DNA of 64,000 nt, taken from contig NZ_VJXY01000006.1 of NCBI RefSeq assembly GCF_014831675.1, positions 124,001 through 188,000 of the forward strand, in the 5' to 3' direction. The DNA is from Komarekiella delphini-convector SJRDD-AB1 (GTDB lineage Bacteria > Cyanobacteriota > Cyanobacteriia > Cyanobacteriales > Nostocaceae). Both the position numbers and the translations under genes were made by a program. This document shows, piece by piece, positions 20,469 to 29,862 of the stretch (its first letter is position 1; the number at the start of each line of letters is the position of its first letter). Below the pieces are notes generated by a model. The model was given only the letters and a program-made list of their open reading frames with translations, did not search any database and was not told the DNA's origin.

Positions 20469-23400
20469 AAGCAACTAACGAGCGTGCTTTGCGGAGTTTG
20501 GGACGAGCAGTTGCTCTTTCTAGCGGTCAATTCTCCGTAGTTTTGGTGTGCTGTAACTATAAAGCCTTGCAAGAGCGCGTGTTGCAACGACTCGATGAAC
20601 TTTTTTTAGGGGCGTACCAGATTCAAAAGGTAGTTTTACCTCACAATGTCAGAAGTCTTTATACAGCTATCCATTTACAGCTTACAGAGCAGCAGCCATC
20701 GGCATTGATGGTTTATGGTTTAGATTCAGTGGATGGAATTGATGACTTACTGAGATCAATCAATCATATTCGTGATGAATTTCGCAAACGTCACCCATTT
20801 CCGATGATTTTGTGGGTGAATGATGAGGTATTGCAAAAGGTAGTACGTTTAGCACCAGATTTTGCTAGTTGGGCGGCTACACCGATTCGGTTTGAAATGA
20901 CTACCTCGGAGTTGCTGCAATTTCTGCAACAGGAAACTAACTCTTTGTTCGCCACAGTTTTGCACAGTGATACTGCAAATCAAGAATCTCAAGTTGCAGA
21001 CCATTATTCAACTTTAGAGCAAGCCTGGGAACATAGCTATGAACTCCACTTTGCCATTAGAGAGTTGCAAAATCGTGGTATCAGCTTAGAACCAGAATTA
21101 CACGCCAGTTTGGAATTTGTTTTCGGTCTAGATGATTATGTTAGTGACAGAATCGATACAGCTTTAACCCATTTTCAGCAAAGCTTGCAGTTTTGGCAGC
21201 AGCAGGGGGAGGAGGGTGAGAGAAACAGAGGGGGGGAAAATTTATTTCAATCCATCCATCCACCCATTCCACCATCTCCTGATCTTCTGCGACAGGGAGT
21301 GTTACTGTTTTATATTGGGCTATGTTATTGCCGCTTAGCAGAGCAAAATCCGACAGAAAATCGCCGCCATTGGTCTGCTGCTAAATCTTATTTTCAGCAA
21401 TGCTCAGATGTTTTGCAGCTGGCTGGACGTCCAGATATAGTCGCTGAATTTATTGGTCAACTCGCTGAAGTTTTGCAACATCTGCAAGAGTGGGAAGAAT
21501 TGCAGATTGTTGCTCAAAAGTCTTTGGAGTTGCATCAAACCTATGGTAGTCAAATCCAACTTGCTTGTGACTACGGTTTTCTGGCTCAGGTGGCTGTGCA
21601 GCAGTCGCGGTGGGCACAGGCGAGTATATTGGCACATGTATCACTATTGAAATTAGCTGAGGCGCAAAAGCATAGTGATCCTTATAAATGCTTGTTCCCA
21701 TTGCTTTTGGGGCAAATTTATTATTTAGTTTTAGCGAAAGCACAGCGAAATTTGGGTGAGCTAGAAGTAGCTGGTGAATATCTGGAAAAGGCAACAAAAG
21801 AACTTCCAGAAGCTTTAGAAAGTAGCGCACCTCAATACGATGCCCATCGTTATATTCGACTATTGCGGAGGTTGCGATCGCTTTATTTTGAAGAAGGTCG
21901 GTATCTAGAAGCTTATTGCATTCGCCAAAAACGACGTTCTGTTGAGCAGCAGTATGGTTTTCGGGCTTTCATTGGTGCAGGTCGCTTGCAACCTCAAAGA
22001 CAAGCGACAAATCCAGCATTGATGTCATCTTCTGGGAATAGCAGCCTTGCTTTAGAAATTGCCGCTTCTGGTCGTGAACGAGATATTAATAACTTAATTG
22101 GCAGAATTAGCCGCGCTGATCAAAAGCTGACAGTGATTCATGGTCAGTCAGGAGTAGGTAAAAGTTCTACTGTAACTGCGGGCTTAGTTCCAGCACTGCA
22201 AAATCGCGCGATTGGCGATCAAATAGCCGTGCCTGTTGTACTGCAAGTTTATACCAATTGGGTACAGGAATTAGGAAAATCTTTAAGTGAGGCGATGACT
22301 CACATCAAAGGAGAAGCAGCCATTGCATCGGAAGCTTTATCGTACTCTATGGATGTTGCGATCGCCGGGATTTTGCAACAATTACGCGAAAACGCTAATG
22401 ACCATCTGATCACAGTTTTAATTTTTGACCAGTTTGAAGAATTTTTCTTTGGTTATAGCGATCGCAATCAAAAGCAAGAATTTGATAGATTTATTAGCTA
22501 CTGCCTCAAGATACCTTTTGTTAAAGTTATCCTCTCCCTACGAGAAGATTATTTGCATCGCTTATTAGAGTTTAAACATCTTTCGGCATTAGAAGCAATT
22601 AATAATAATATTCTCGACAAACATATCCGCTATCAGTTAAATAATTTTTCACCAGAATATGCTAAAGCGATTATCCGCAAATTAACAGAACGTTCTCAGT
22701 TTAATTTAGAACCTGCTTTAATTGATGCTTTGGTTGAGGATCTATCTACAGAATTTGGCGAAGTCCGCCCCATTGAATTGCAGGTTGTTGGAGCGCAAAT
22801 CCAAGATGAGCGAATTACCAAGCTAGAAGAATATCTACCATATAGACCCAACAAACTTATTGAGCGATATATTAAAGAACTTATTAGAGACTGCGGCCCA
22901 GAAAATGAACGAGCCGCTTTACTCGTCTTGTATTTATTAACAGATGAAAGCAACAAACGACCTTTTAAAACTCGTGCTGAGCTAGCCACACAACTAGCAG
23001 AATTAGAAGATCCGGCTAAATTAGAGTTAGTATTAGATATTTTAGTGCGCTCTGGGTTAGTGGTTCTTTTTCCCGATGTTCCCGAACGCTATCAACTAAT
23101 TCATGATTATTTAGTAGACTTGATTCGTTACTTGCAACAACAAGAATCAAGCTTACAGGTACAACTTAATCAGCTACGCTACAAAGTAGAACAGAGTCAA
23201 TCTGAAATTGAGCGACTCAAAAGTGAACTTAGACAAAAAAAGCAGCAAGCTAAACTGGTAGATACTAATCCTCAGCAGGGATTAGATTTATTAACAGAAT
23301 TGCGGGAGCTACGCAAGCGCGAAGAATTGAGTCAGTTGGAAATTGAGCAATTGCGCGCTGAACTAAAAGAAAAAGATTTAACAAGTCAACTAGCAGAAAG

Positions 23401-25519
23401 CCAAGAAAAACAAAGGCTCAGTGAAGTTCAATTAAATCGTTCTTTAAAAATTGCCCTAACTGCTTCCGTTCTAGCCATATTGGGGCTAAGTGTTTCTATA
23501 GTGACAGCAGTAGATAGCGAAATTAAAACCCTCAGCGCATCTAGCGAAGCCCTTTTTGCGTCACAAAAAGGTGTCGATAGCTTAAAAGAAGGTTTAAAAG
23601 CAGGTAGAAAACTGCAACACACAGTTTGGGTAGATTCCTATACGAGAGAACGAGTACAAACGGCTTTATACCAGTCAGTTTACGCGGTAAGAGAGTATAA
23701 CCGTTTGGAGGGACATACGTCTGGGGTGAATAGCGCCACATTCAGCCCCGATCGCTCTTTGATAGCTTCCGCCAGTGCCGATAATACAATTAAGCTTTGG
23801 CGTCTTGATGGCAGTTTGGTCAAAACGTTGACTGGCCATGAAGATGTGGTTAACAGCGTTAGTTTTAGCCCTGATGGTCAAATTATTGCTTCTGCGAGTC
23901 AAGACAAGACGGTAAAACTTTGGAATCGAGAAGGTCAATTACTCAAAACCTTACCAGGGCATGAGGCTGTAGTGAATAGCGTCAGTTTCAGCCCTGATGG
24001 TCAAATTATTGCTTCAGCGAGTACCGACAAAACGGTAAAACTGTGGACTCAAGACGGTAAATTGCTCAAAACCTTACAGGATCATGATTATGCAGTCTTG
24101 AGTTTAGCTTGGTCGCCCGATGGTCAAATTATTGCTTCCGGGAGTACCGACAAAACGGTAAAACTCTGGAGTCGGGATGGTAAATTGCTTAAAACCCTAC
24201 AAGGACACGATGATGCAGTTAAAAGTGTAGCGTGGTCGCCTGATGGTAAAACAATTGCTTCCGCTAGTTTGGATCAGACTACCAAACTCTGGAGTCTAGA
24301 GGGTAAGCTACTGAGAACCTTGTCGGGACATAGTGCTGGCGTCACTAGTGTAGCTTTTAGCCGTGATGGTAACACCATTGCTTCTGCAAGTACCGACGAA
24401 ACGCTCAAACTCTGGAGTTCTGAGGGTGTGCTGCTAGGAACTCTGCGCGGACATAATAATTGGGTTAATAGCGTCAGTTTCAGCCCTGATGGTTACACTC
24501 TGGCTTCTGCCAGTCGAGACAAAACTATTAAATTCTGGCGTTGGGACGATGTGTTGCTGCGACCAAGGGTTAAGAATGATGATTGGGTAACTAGTATCAG
24601 TTTTAGTCTTGACGATCGCACCTTAGCCGCAGCAAGTCGAGACAAAACGGTAAAGCTTTGGAGCCGTGACGGTAAACTGCTCAACACCTTAAAGGGTCAT
24701 CAAGGTGAAGTTTGGGGCGTTAGTTTCAGACCCAATGGTCAAGCGGTCGTCGCTTCAGCGAGTAAAGATAAAACAGTCAAGCTTTGGAGCCAAGATGGTA
24801 AAATACTCAACACCTTGCAAGGTCATAATGATGCGGTCTTGGGTGTAGCATGGTCAGCTGATGGTCAGACGATTGCCTCAGCGAGTAAAGATAAAACAGT
24901 CAAGCTTTGGAGCCAAAACGGTAAACTGCTCAATACCTTGCAAGGTCATAAAGATGCAGTGAATTGGCTAAGCTTCAGCCCGGATGGTAAGTTGCTAGCA
25001 TCAGCTAGCGATGATAAAACAGTCAAGCTTTGGAATCGAGAGGGTAAACTTCTATATACCTTAACTGGTCATAGCCGTCGGGTTAACGGGGTAGCATGGT
25101 CGCCTGATAGCCAAACTATTGCCTCGGTTAGTACTGATAGCCTAGTGAAACTCTGGCGTCGGGACGGTCAGTTGCTAACTAATCTCGCGGGAGATGGTGA
25201 CAGTTTTATCAGTGTCAGTTTTAGCCCCGATGGTAAGACTTTGGTCGCTAGCAGTGATGATAAAGTGAAGCTTTGGAACCGCCAAGGGACATTACTGATT
25301 GCTTTGAAAGGTGATAAAGGTGAGTTAACCAGTGTCAGTTTTAGCCATGATGGCAAAACTCTGGCTGTGGGTAGTGGCAAAGGCACGGTGATTTTCCAGA
25401 ATTTGGCAGATATTAAGCTAGAAAGTTTATTAGCACGAGGCTGTAATTTACTAAAGGAATATTTGCAGACAAATCCAAAGGTAACAAAAAGCGATCGCGC
25501 CTTGTGCTCAAGTCGCTAA
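20438..25519 (+). CDS. Giant STAND NTPase with TPR-like region, membrane segment and 14 WD40 repeats
   Basis: A 1693-residue multidomain protein. Residues about 1-170 resemble an ATPase-like fold without a Walker A lysine. Residues about 190-500 are helical and TPR-like. A STAND NTPase module follows, with Walker A GQSGVGKSS (about 570) and Walker B VLIFDQFEEFFF (about 660). Next come a Glu/Lys/Gln-rich coiled coil (about 900-1000), one hydrophobic segment (ALTASVLAILGLSVSIV, about 1005-1022), and 14 WD40 repeats (about 1085-1660, enough for two seven-bladed propellers), then a conserved-looking tail (LLARGCNLLKEYLQTNP). STAND proteins work as switches that oligomerise on ligand binding. Such proteins occur in bacterial signalling and antiphage immunity; no nuclease, TIR or protease effector is visible here. 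Confidence 0.88.
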   Translation: MVERHPQADVKATNERALRSLGRAVALSSGQFSVVLVCCNYKALQERVLQRLDELFLGAYQIQKVVLPHNVRSLYTAIHLQLTEQQPSALMVYGLDSVDGIDDLLRSINHIRDEFRKRHPFPMILWVNDEVLQKVVRLAPDFASWAATPIRFEMTTSELLQFLQQETNSLFATVLHSDTANQESQVADHYSTLEQAWEHSYELHFAIRELQNRGISLEPELHASLEFVFGLDDYVSDRIDTALTHFQQSLQFWQQQGEEGERNRGGENLFQSIHPPIPPSPDLLRQGVLLFYIGLCYCRLAEQNPTENRRHWSAAKSYFQQCSDVLQLAGRPDIVAEFIGQLAEVLQHLQEWEELQIVAQKSLELHQTYGSQIQLACDYGFLAQVAVQQSRWAQASILAHVSLLKLAEAQKHSDPYKCLFPLLLGQIYYLVLAKAQRNLGELEVAGEYLEKATKELPEALESSAPQYDAHRYIRLLRRLRSLYFEEGRYLEAYCIRQKRRSVEQQYGFRAFIGAGRLQPQRQATNPALMSSSGNSSLALEIAASGRERDINNLIGRISRADQKLTVIHGQSGVGKSSTVTAGLVPALQNRAIGDQIAVPVVLQVYTNWVQELGKSLSEAMTHIKGEAAIASEALSYSMDVAIAGILQQLRENANDHLITVLIFDQFEEFFFGYSDRNQKQEFDRFISYCLKIPFVKVILSLREDYLHRLLEFKHLSALEAINNNILDKHIRYQLNNFSPEYAKAIIRKLTERSQFNLEPALIDALVEDLSTEFGEVRPIELQVVGAQIQDERITKLEEYLPYRPNKLIERYIKELIRDCGPENERAALLVLYLLTDESNKRPFKTRAELATQLAELEDPAKLELVLDILVRSGLVVLFPDVPERYQLIHDYLVDLIRYLQQQESSLQVQLNQLRYKVEQSQSEIERLKSELRQKKQQAKLVDTNPQQGLDLLTELRELRKREELSQLEIEQLRAELKEKDLTSQLAESQEKQRLSEVQLNRSLKIALTASVLAILGLSVSIVTAVDSEIKTLSASSEALFASQKGVDSLKEGLKAGRKLQHTVWVDSYTRERVQTALYQSVYAVREYNRLEGHTSGVNSATFSPDRSLIASASADNTIKLWRLDGSLVKTLTGHEDVVNSVSFSPDGQIIASASQDKTVKLWNREGQLLKTLPGHEAVVNSVSFSPDGQIIASASTDKTVKLWTQDGKLLKTLQDHDYAVLSLAWSPDGQIIASGSTDKTVKLWSRDGKLLKTLQGHDDAVKSVAWSPDGKTIASASLDQTTKLWSLEGKLLRTLSGHSAGVTSVAFSRDGNTIASASTDETLKLWSSEGVLLGTLRGHNNWVNSVSFSPDGYTLASASRDKTIKFWRWDDVLLRPRVKNDDWVTSISFSLDDRTLAAASRDKTVKLWSRDGKLLNTLKGHQGEVWGVSFRPNGQAVVASASKDKTVKLWSQDGKILNTLQGHNDAVLGVAWSADGQTIASASKDKTVKLWSQNGKLLNTLQGHKDAVNWLSFSPDGKLLASASDDKTVKLWNREGKLLYTLTGHSRRVNGVAWSPDSQTIASVSTDSLVKLWRRDGQLLTNLAGDGDSFISVSFSPDGKTLVASSDDKVKLWNRQGTLLIALKGDKGELTSVSFSHDGKTLAVGSGKGTVIFQNLADIKLESLLARGCNLLKEYLQTNPKVTKSDRALCSSR

Positions 25520-25938
25520 ATTGATTTCTGTAAAAAATATCTTTTATATCCTAGAGGAAAGTCTTCCAAAACACCAAATATTTGATAATCTAAACGTTCG
25601 TAAAAACCCAAGGCTTGGAAACTGAAAGTATCCAGGTAGGCTTGACAGCAGCCACGTTGTTTAGCTGCTTCTTCGGCTTTTAACATCATTTGGCTTCCGT
25701 ATCCTTGACCTCGTAGCCCTTCCGTAACTCAAAGGTGAGAAATGAATAGCCATCCCCATTGTGTTTTGCCAAGTAAACCAGCAACAATTGTGCTGTTAGT
25801 ATCTCGAATTAAGATAGCTAGTGGCTGGTGTACATCTTTCTCTACTTGACTGTTGTTGTATTCTACAAGCTGGCTGATAACAGTATGAATCTCCTCTAGG
25901 TCAGGGTTATCTTCAATCGTTATTGTTAGCTTTGCCAT
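25516..25938 (-). pseudogene. GNAT family acetyltransferase gene with one in-frame stop
   Basis: Read from the ATG at 25938, the frame gives MAKLTITIEDNPDLEEIHTV and continues to FISHL, where TGA interrupts at 25731-25729. The same frame then continues VTEGLRGQGYGSQMMLKAEE..., which carries the acetyl-CoA-binding motif R-G-Q-G-Y-G, through to a TAG at 25518-25516. A single base change from TGG (Trp) to TGA explains the break, since Trp or similar precedes V in many GNATs at this point. The intact product would be about 140 residues. Its end overlaps the convergent WD40 gene's stop. It could be a recent pseudogene, a sequencing error, or a readthrough site. Confidence 0.85.
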
Positions 25939-26120
25939 CAGAGTTATGAAAACTAAACGGCATTAAAATAACACGAAATTGTACTTTCAGACCTATGCCT
26001 GTTACCCCTCTTGCCATTTCGCCAGCTAGTTTATATCTTCCCTTCAGTTTGTCTCTTACAGTAATAGAATTAAGAACGAAGCCTTTGTAAAGCCTTCAAC
26101 TATCAAGAGGTAGAGGTTTA

Positions 26121-26134
26121 GTAGCAGATTTTAC
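26121..26134. promoter_or_regulatory. Candidate NtcA-binding site upstream of agrE
   Basis: The sequence GTAGCAGATTTTAC matches the NtcA consensus GTA-N8-TAC exactly. It lies 67 bp upstream of the agrE start codon. A TATCCA sequence starts 22 bp after it (26157-26162), close to the spacing expected between an NtcA box and a -10 element at class II promoters, although the -10 match is weak. NtcA controls nitrogen metabolism in cyanobacteria, so regulation of an arginine-degrading enzyme is sensible. Confidence 0.5.
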
Positions 26135-26200
26135 AAATTGGAAAAACAAAAATCTGTATCCAAAATAACCTTGTAGCATCTAAACGCTTGTAAAATTTTT

Positions 26201-28312
26201 ATGACTTCCCTGATTCGCTTTTTAATGTGTCCTCCTGACCACTACGATGTGGACTATGTAATTAATCCCTGGATGGAAGGGAATATTCACAAGTCATCGC
26301 GCGATCGCGCCGTCGAACAGTGGCAGGGGTTACACTACATCCTCAAACAACACGCCATTGTAGATTTAGTAACACCCCAGAAAGGTTGGCCTGATTTAGT
26401 TTTTACCGCCAATGCTGGCTTAGTACTGGGAAAGAACGTCGTCCTCAGTCGCTTTTTACACAAAGAACGTCAGGGAGAAGAACCTCACTTTAAACAATGG
26501 TTTGAGGCAAATAATTACACAGTACATGAACTCCCTAAAGATTTGCCTTTTGAGGGAGCAGGTGACGCACTGCTAGATCGGGAAGGACGCTGGTTATGGG
26601 CGGGATACGGTTTCCGTTCAGAATTAGATTCTCACCCTTACCTAGCTAAATGGTTGGATATTGAGGTGCTGTCTCTACGACTAATAGATGAACGCTTCTA
26701 TCACCTAGATACCTGCTTTTGTCCCCTAGCAAACGGCTATTTGCTTTACTATCCAGGCGCTTTTGATTCTTACTCCAACCGCTTAATCGAAATGCGAGTT
26801 GCACCAGAAAAGCTGATCGCCATTGAGGAAACGGATGCAGTCAACTTCGCTTGTAATGCAGTGAATGTGGACGGCATTATCATCATGAACAAGGCGAGTG
26901 ATGCTTTGAAAACACGCCTTGCAGATGTCGGTTTCCAAGTGATGGAAACGCCGCTTACCGAATTTCTCAAAGCTGGTGGTGCGGCTAAATGTCTGACCTT
27001 GCGGGTGACAGAACCAGTTAGAGACGAAGTTCATGCCAATGTCTCGGTAGAAAGCCGCGTCATTCGGATGGAAGGACACTTACTGGATGCTGGTTTGATT
27101 AACCGTGCTTTGGATCTGATTGTGGACGCTGGGGGAAGCTTCCAAGTCCTGAATTTCAACTTGGGAGAACAGCGGCAAAGTACCTCAGCCGCCGAGGTGA
27201 AGGTGTCAGCACCATCGCATGAAGTGATGGAAGAAATCATCTCCCGGTTGATTGATTTAGGTGCAGTAAATTTACCCGAAGATGAGCGAGATGCCAAACT
27301 TGAGCCTGTGATCCAAGCTGGTGTAGCTCCTGATGATTTCTACGTTAGTACAATTTATCCCACCGAAGTTCGGATTCGTGGTCAGTGGGTGAAGGTGGAA
27401 AATCAGCGGATGGATGGCGCGATCGCTATTACCCAAACTCCTAATGGTATAGTGGCACGGTGTAAAATCTTACGCGATGTCGAAGTAGGCGACCAAGTTG
27501 TTGTAGACGTGTTAGGTATCCGCACCATTCGCAAAACTGAATCGCGGGAACTACGCAATACTCAAGAATTCAGCTTTATGTCCGCGGGTGTTTCCAGCGA
27601 GCGGCGTGTGGAATTAGTCGTCGAGCAAGTGGCTTGGGAATTACGTAAAATACGAGATGCTGGTGGTAAAGTAGTTGTCACGGCTGGGCCTGTGGTCATT
27701 CATACAGGCGGCGGCGAACACCTAGCGCAACTGATTCGTGAAGGCTACGTGCAAGCTTTGCTGGGTGGTAATGCGATCGCAGTCCACGACATCGAGCAAA
27801 ATATCATGGGGACTTCCCTCGGTGTGGACATGAAGCGGGGTGTCGCCGTCCGTGGTGGACACCGCCATCACCTGAAGGTAATTAATAGTATCCGCCGTTA
27901 CGGCAGTATTGCCAAAGCAGTTGAGGCTGGAGCGATTAAGAGTGGCGTGATGTATGAGTGCGTCCACAATCATGTACCTTTTGTGCTTGCCGGTTCCATT
28001 AGAGATGATGGGCCTTTACCTGATACTCAAATGGATTTGATTAAGGCACAGGAAGAATATGCCAAACAACTAGAAGGTGCGGAGATGATTTTAATGCTGT
28101 CATCAATGCTGCACTCAATTGGGGTGGGAAATATGACCCCTGCGGGTGTGAAAATGGTATGTGTGGATATTAATCCAGCTGTGGTTACTAAGTTGAGCGA
28201 TCGCGGTTCTGTCGAATCGGTGGGTGTGGTGACGGATGTGGGATTATTTCTCAGTCTCCTGGTGCAGCAGTTGGATAAGTTGACGAGTCCGTATATTGCT
28301 AAGGTAGGTTAA
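26201..28312 (+). CDS. agrE: Bifunctional arginine dihydrolase/ornithine cyclodeaminase AgrE (ArgZ type)
   Basis: A 703-residue bifunctional enzyme. The N-terminal half is an amidinotransferase-like arginine dihydrolase that converts arginine to ornithine, CO2 and ammonia; the candidate catalytic Cys is in GGAAKCLTLRV (about residue 264). The C-terminal half resembles the LOR/SDH-type domain, which in Anabaena AgrE cyclises ornithine to proline; it includes GPVVIHTGGGEH and the segment MECV-like CVHNHVPFVLAGSIRDDGPLP. Length and order match the Anabaena enzyme, which is important for using cyanophycin-derived arginine in diazotrophic filaments. It is a single gene under a possible NtcA promoter. 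Confidence 0.92.
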   Translation: MTSLIRFLMCPPDHYDVDYVINPWMEGNIHKSSRDRAVEQWQGLHYILKQHAIVDLVTPQKGWPDLVFTANAGLVLGKNVVLSRFLHKERQGEEPHFKQWFEANNYTVHELPKDLPFEGAGDALLDREGRWLWAGYGFRSELDSHPYLAKWLDIEVLSLRLIDERFYHLDTCFCPLANGYLLYYPGAFDSYSNRLIEMRVAPEKLIAIEETDAVNFACNAVNVDGIIIMNKASDALKTRLADVGFQVMETPLTEFLKAGGAAKCLTLRVTEPVRDEVHANVSVESRVIRMEGHLLDAGLINRALDLIVDAGGSFQVLNFNLGEQRQSTSAAEVKVSAPSHEVMEEIISRLIDLGAVNLPEDERDAKLEPVIQAGVAPDDFYVSTIYPTEVRIRGQWVKVENQRMDGAIAITQTPNGIVARCKILRDVEVGDQVVVDVLGIRTIRKTESRELRNTQEFSFMSAGVSSERRVELVVEQVAWELRKIRDAGGKVVVTAGPVVIHTGGGEHLAQLIREGYVQALLGGNAIAVHDIEQNIMGTSLGVDMKRGVAVRGGHRHHLKVINSIRRYGSIAKAVEAGAIKSGVMYECVHNHVPFVLAGSIRDDGPLPDTQMDLIKAQEEYAKQLEGAEMILMLSSMLHSIGVGNMTPAGVKMVCVDINPAVVTKLSDRGSVESVGVVTDVGLFLSLLVQQLDKLTSPYIAKVG

Positions 28313-28332
28313 ATCTCACGCAGAGGCGCAGC

Positions 28333-28372
28333 GAAAAGTATGAGCGCCGGCTCCCGGCGATCATAACTTTTC
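28333..28372. repeat. Imperfect palindromic hairpin downstream of agrE
   Basis: GAAAAGT-ATGA-CGCCGG on the left and CCGGCG-TCAT-AACTTTTC on the right pair with single-base bulges around a 3-base loop. It lies 20 bp beyond the agrE stop and could serve as a terminator stem, but its flanks (GCAGAGGCGCAG on both sides) are typical of a dispersed intergenic repeat. Confidence 0.6.
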
Positions 28373-28396
28373 AAGACAGAGGCGCAGAGGAAGGGA

Positions 28397-28891
28397 ATGG
28401 CAAGAGTAGCTTTCAGTAGATTGCAAATTAATTGGGTCAGTGCGATCGCTGATTTTATACTGGTGGGTATGGTTTTAGGCCCGCCAGTGGCTCCCTTTCT
28501 GGCTGGGTCTGGGGTGTTTTTGCTTCCGGGAATTGCGGACATCATTTATTTCATGGGTAATCATGTCTGTCCGCAACCGGATTTGGGGTTAGATTTAGCA
28601 CCCCCGTTTATTATGGCTGTGTGTATGCGTTGCTACGGCACTGTAACGGGTTTGATGATTACTCGTCTGCTGTATGCTGTAACTGGTGGTAAAGGTTTTT
28701 ACTGGTTAAATCAGTATGGCTGGAATGGTGCGGCGCTCTCTAGCGTATTGATGATGGCTTATCCTCTGGAGTTGGCAGCGCAGGTGTTTGGTTTGTGGAG
28801 TTTTAATAATTACGTGGTTACACCTTTTGGGATGATTACGGGTTTAGCGTGGGGGTTGTTTACTATGCCCATATTGCATAAGTGGCAGTGA
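28397..28891 (+). CDS. DUF2085 family membrane protein
   Basis: A 164-residue hydrophobic protein with about four membrane segments (for example ADFILVGMVLGPPVAPFLAG, AVCMRCYGTVTGLMI and ALSSVLMMAYPLELAAQVF). The phrase NHVCPQPDLG...CMRCYGTVTG, with its paired cysteines, resembles the DUF2085 signature. Function is unknown; the Cys-x2-Cys suggests metal or redox chemistry at the membrane. It follows agrE by 84 bp but a palindromic repeat lies between. The next gene starts 26 bp after its stop. Confidence 0.7.
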   Translation: MARVAFSRLQINWVSAIADFILVGMVLGPPVAPFLAGSGVFLLPGIADIIYFMGNHVCPQPDLGLDLAPPFIMAVCMRCYGTVTGLMITRLLYAVTGGKGFYWLNQYGWNGAALSSVLMMAYPLELAAQVFGLWSFNNYVVTPFGMITGLAWGLFTMPILHKWQ

Positions 28892-28917
28892 GTGGGTAAC
28901 GTTAAAATCTTCATCCC

Positions 28918-29694
28918 ATGAGAACTGACTCCATTTTTTATCAATTATTTCAGAACTTTCCCAGCATATTTTTTGAATTGATTGGTGAATCTGCCGCAAC
29001 TGGTAATAACTATCAATTCACATCAGTTGAAATCAAGCAAACTGCTTTTCGTATAGATGGTTTATTCTTACCTTATATTAATTCTTCTGACCAGCCGATA
29101 TATTTTGTAGAAGTTCAGTTTCAGTCTGATTCAAGATTTTATTCGCGCTTTTTTGGCGAAATATTTTTATACTTCCGTCAATATGACTTACCTAATGATT
29201 GGCGTGCAGTTGTACTGTATCCTCAACGTAGTTTAGACCCAGAAGTGCCGATGCAGTATCGTGGTCTATTGTTAACTCAGCAAGTACAGCGTGTGTATTT
29301 GGATGAGTTAGGGGAAGAAACAGACCGTTCACTAGGCGTGGGTGTAGTGAAATTAGTTGTAGAGTCAAAAGAAACAACGGTTGAATTAGCAAAGCAATTA
29401 ATTAACAAAGCTGAACAAGAAATTGCTGATGAAGCTATCCAAAGCAAAATTATAGAATTAATAGAGACGATAGTGTTCTACAAGTTCCCGCAAAAAAGCC
29501 GACAGGAGATAGCAGAAATGTTTGGATTTAGTGAGTTGAAACAAACGAGAGTATATCAAGAAATCAAAGAAGAAGCTTTGTTAGAAGCTGTACCTCGATT
29601 ATTGGCATTGGGATTGACAATGAAGCAGGTGGCAGAGGCGTTGAGTTTGTCAGTTGAGCAAGTACAAGAGGCAACAAAGCAAATTTCCGATTGA
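28918..29694 (+). CDS. DUF2887/Rpn family PD-(D/E)XK putative transposase-related nuclease
   Basis: A 258-residue protein that starts MRTDSIFYQLFQNFPSIFFEL, the signature of the DUF2887 group common in cyanobacteria and related to Rpn recombination-promoting nucleases. The nuclease core appears as FRIDGLFLP...PIYFVEVQFQSD (D followed by E-x-Q). The C-terminal part has the usual FYKFPQKSRQEIAEMFG helix-turn-helix-like unit and ends with a MKQVAEALSLSVEQV helix. It appears intact. A strongly decayed relative lies on the other strand at 39392-40190. Members behave as selfish or mobile genes. Confidence 0.85.
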   Translation: MRTDSIFYQLFQNFPSIFFELIGESAATGNNYQFTSVEIKQTAFRIDGLFLPYINSSDQPIYFVEVQFQSDSRFYSRFFGEIFLYFRQYDLPNDWRAVVLYPQRSLDPEVPMQYRGLLLTQQVQRVYLDELGEETDRSLGVGVVKLVVESKETTVELAKQLINKAEQEIADEAIQSKIIELIETIVFYKFPQKSRQEIAEMFGFSELKQTRVYQEIKEEALLEAVPRLLALGLTMKQVAEALSLSVEQVQEATKQISD

Positions 29695-29862
29695 TGCCAT
29701 GCCAAGACAACCTGCTATATGGGAGAACTTCATATATAAAAGTAATGTTTGCTAAGTTGTGGCAAGCCGAAAAACTTAGGAATCAAAGGCAAAAACTTTC
29801 TCTTTTTTGCAAAGCTTACATTTTTTCTTGAATGCTTTCAAACTACTTCACAGTATTTCTGT

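Noticed and set aside
24493-25386. Short minus-strand frames over the WD40 region
   Set aside because: Shadows created by the periodic WD40 coding sequence.
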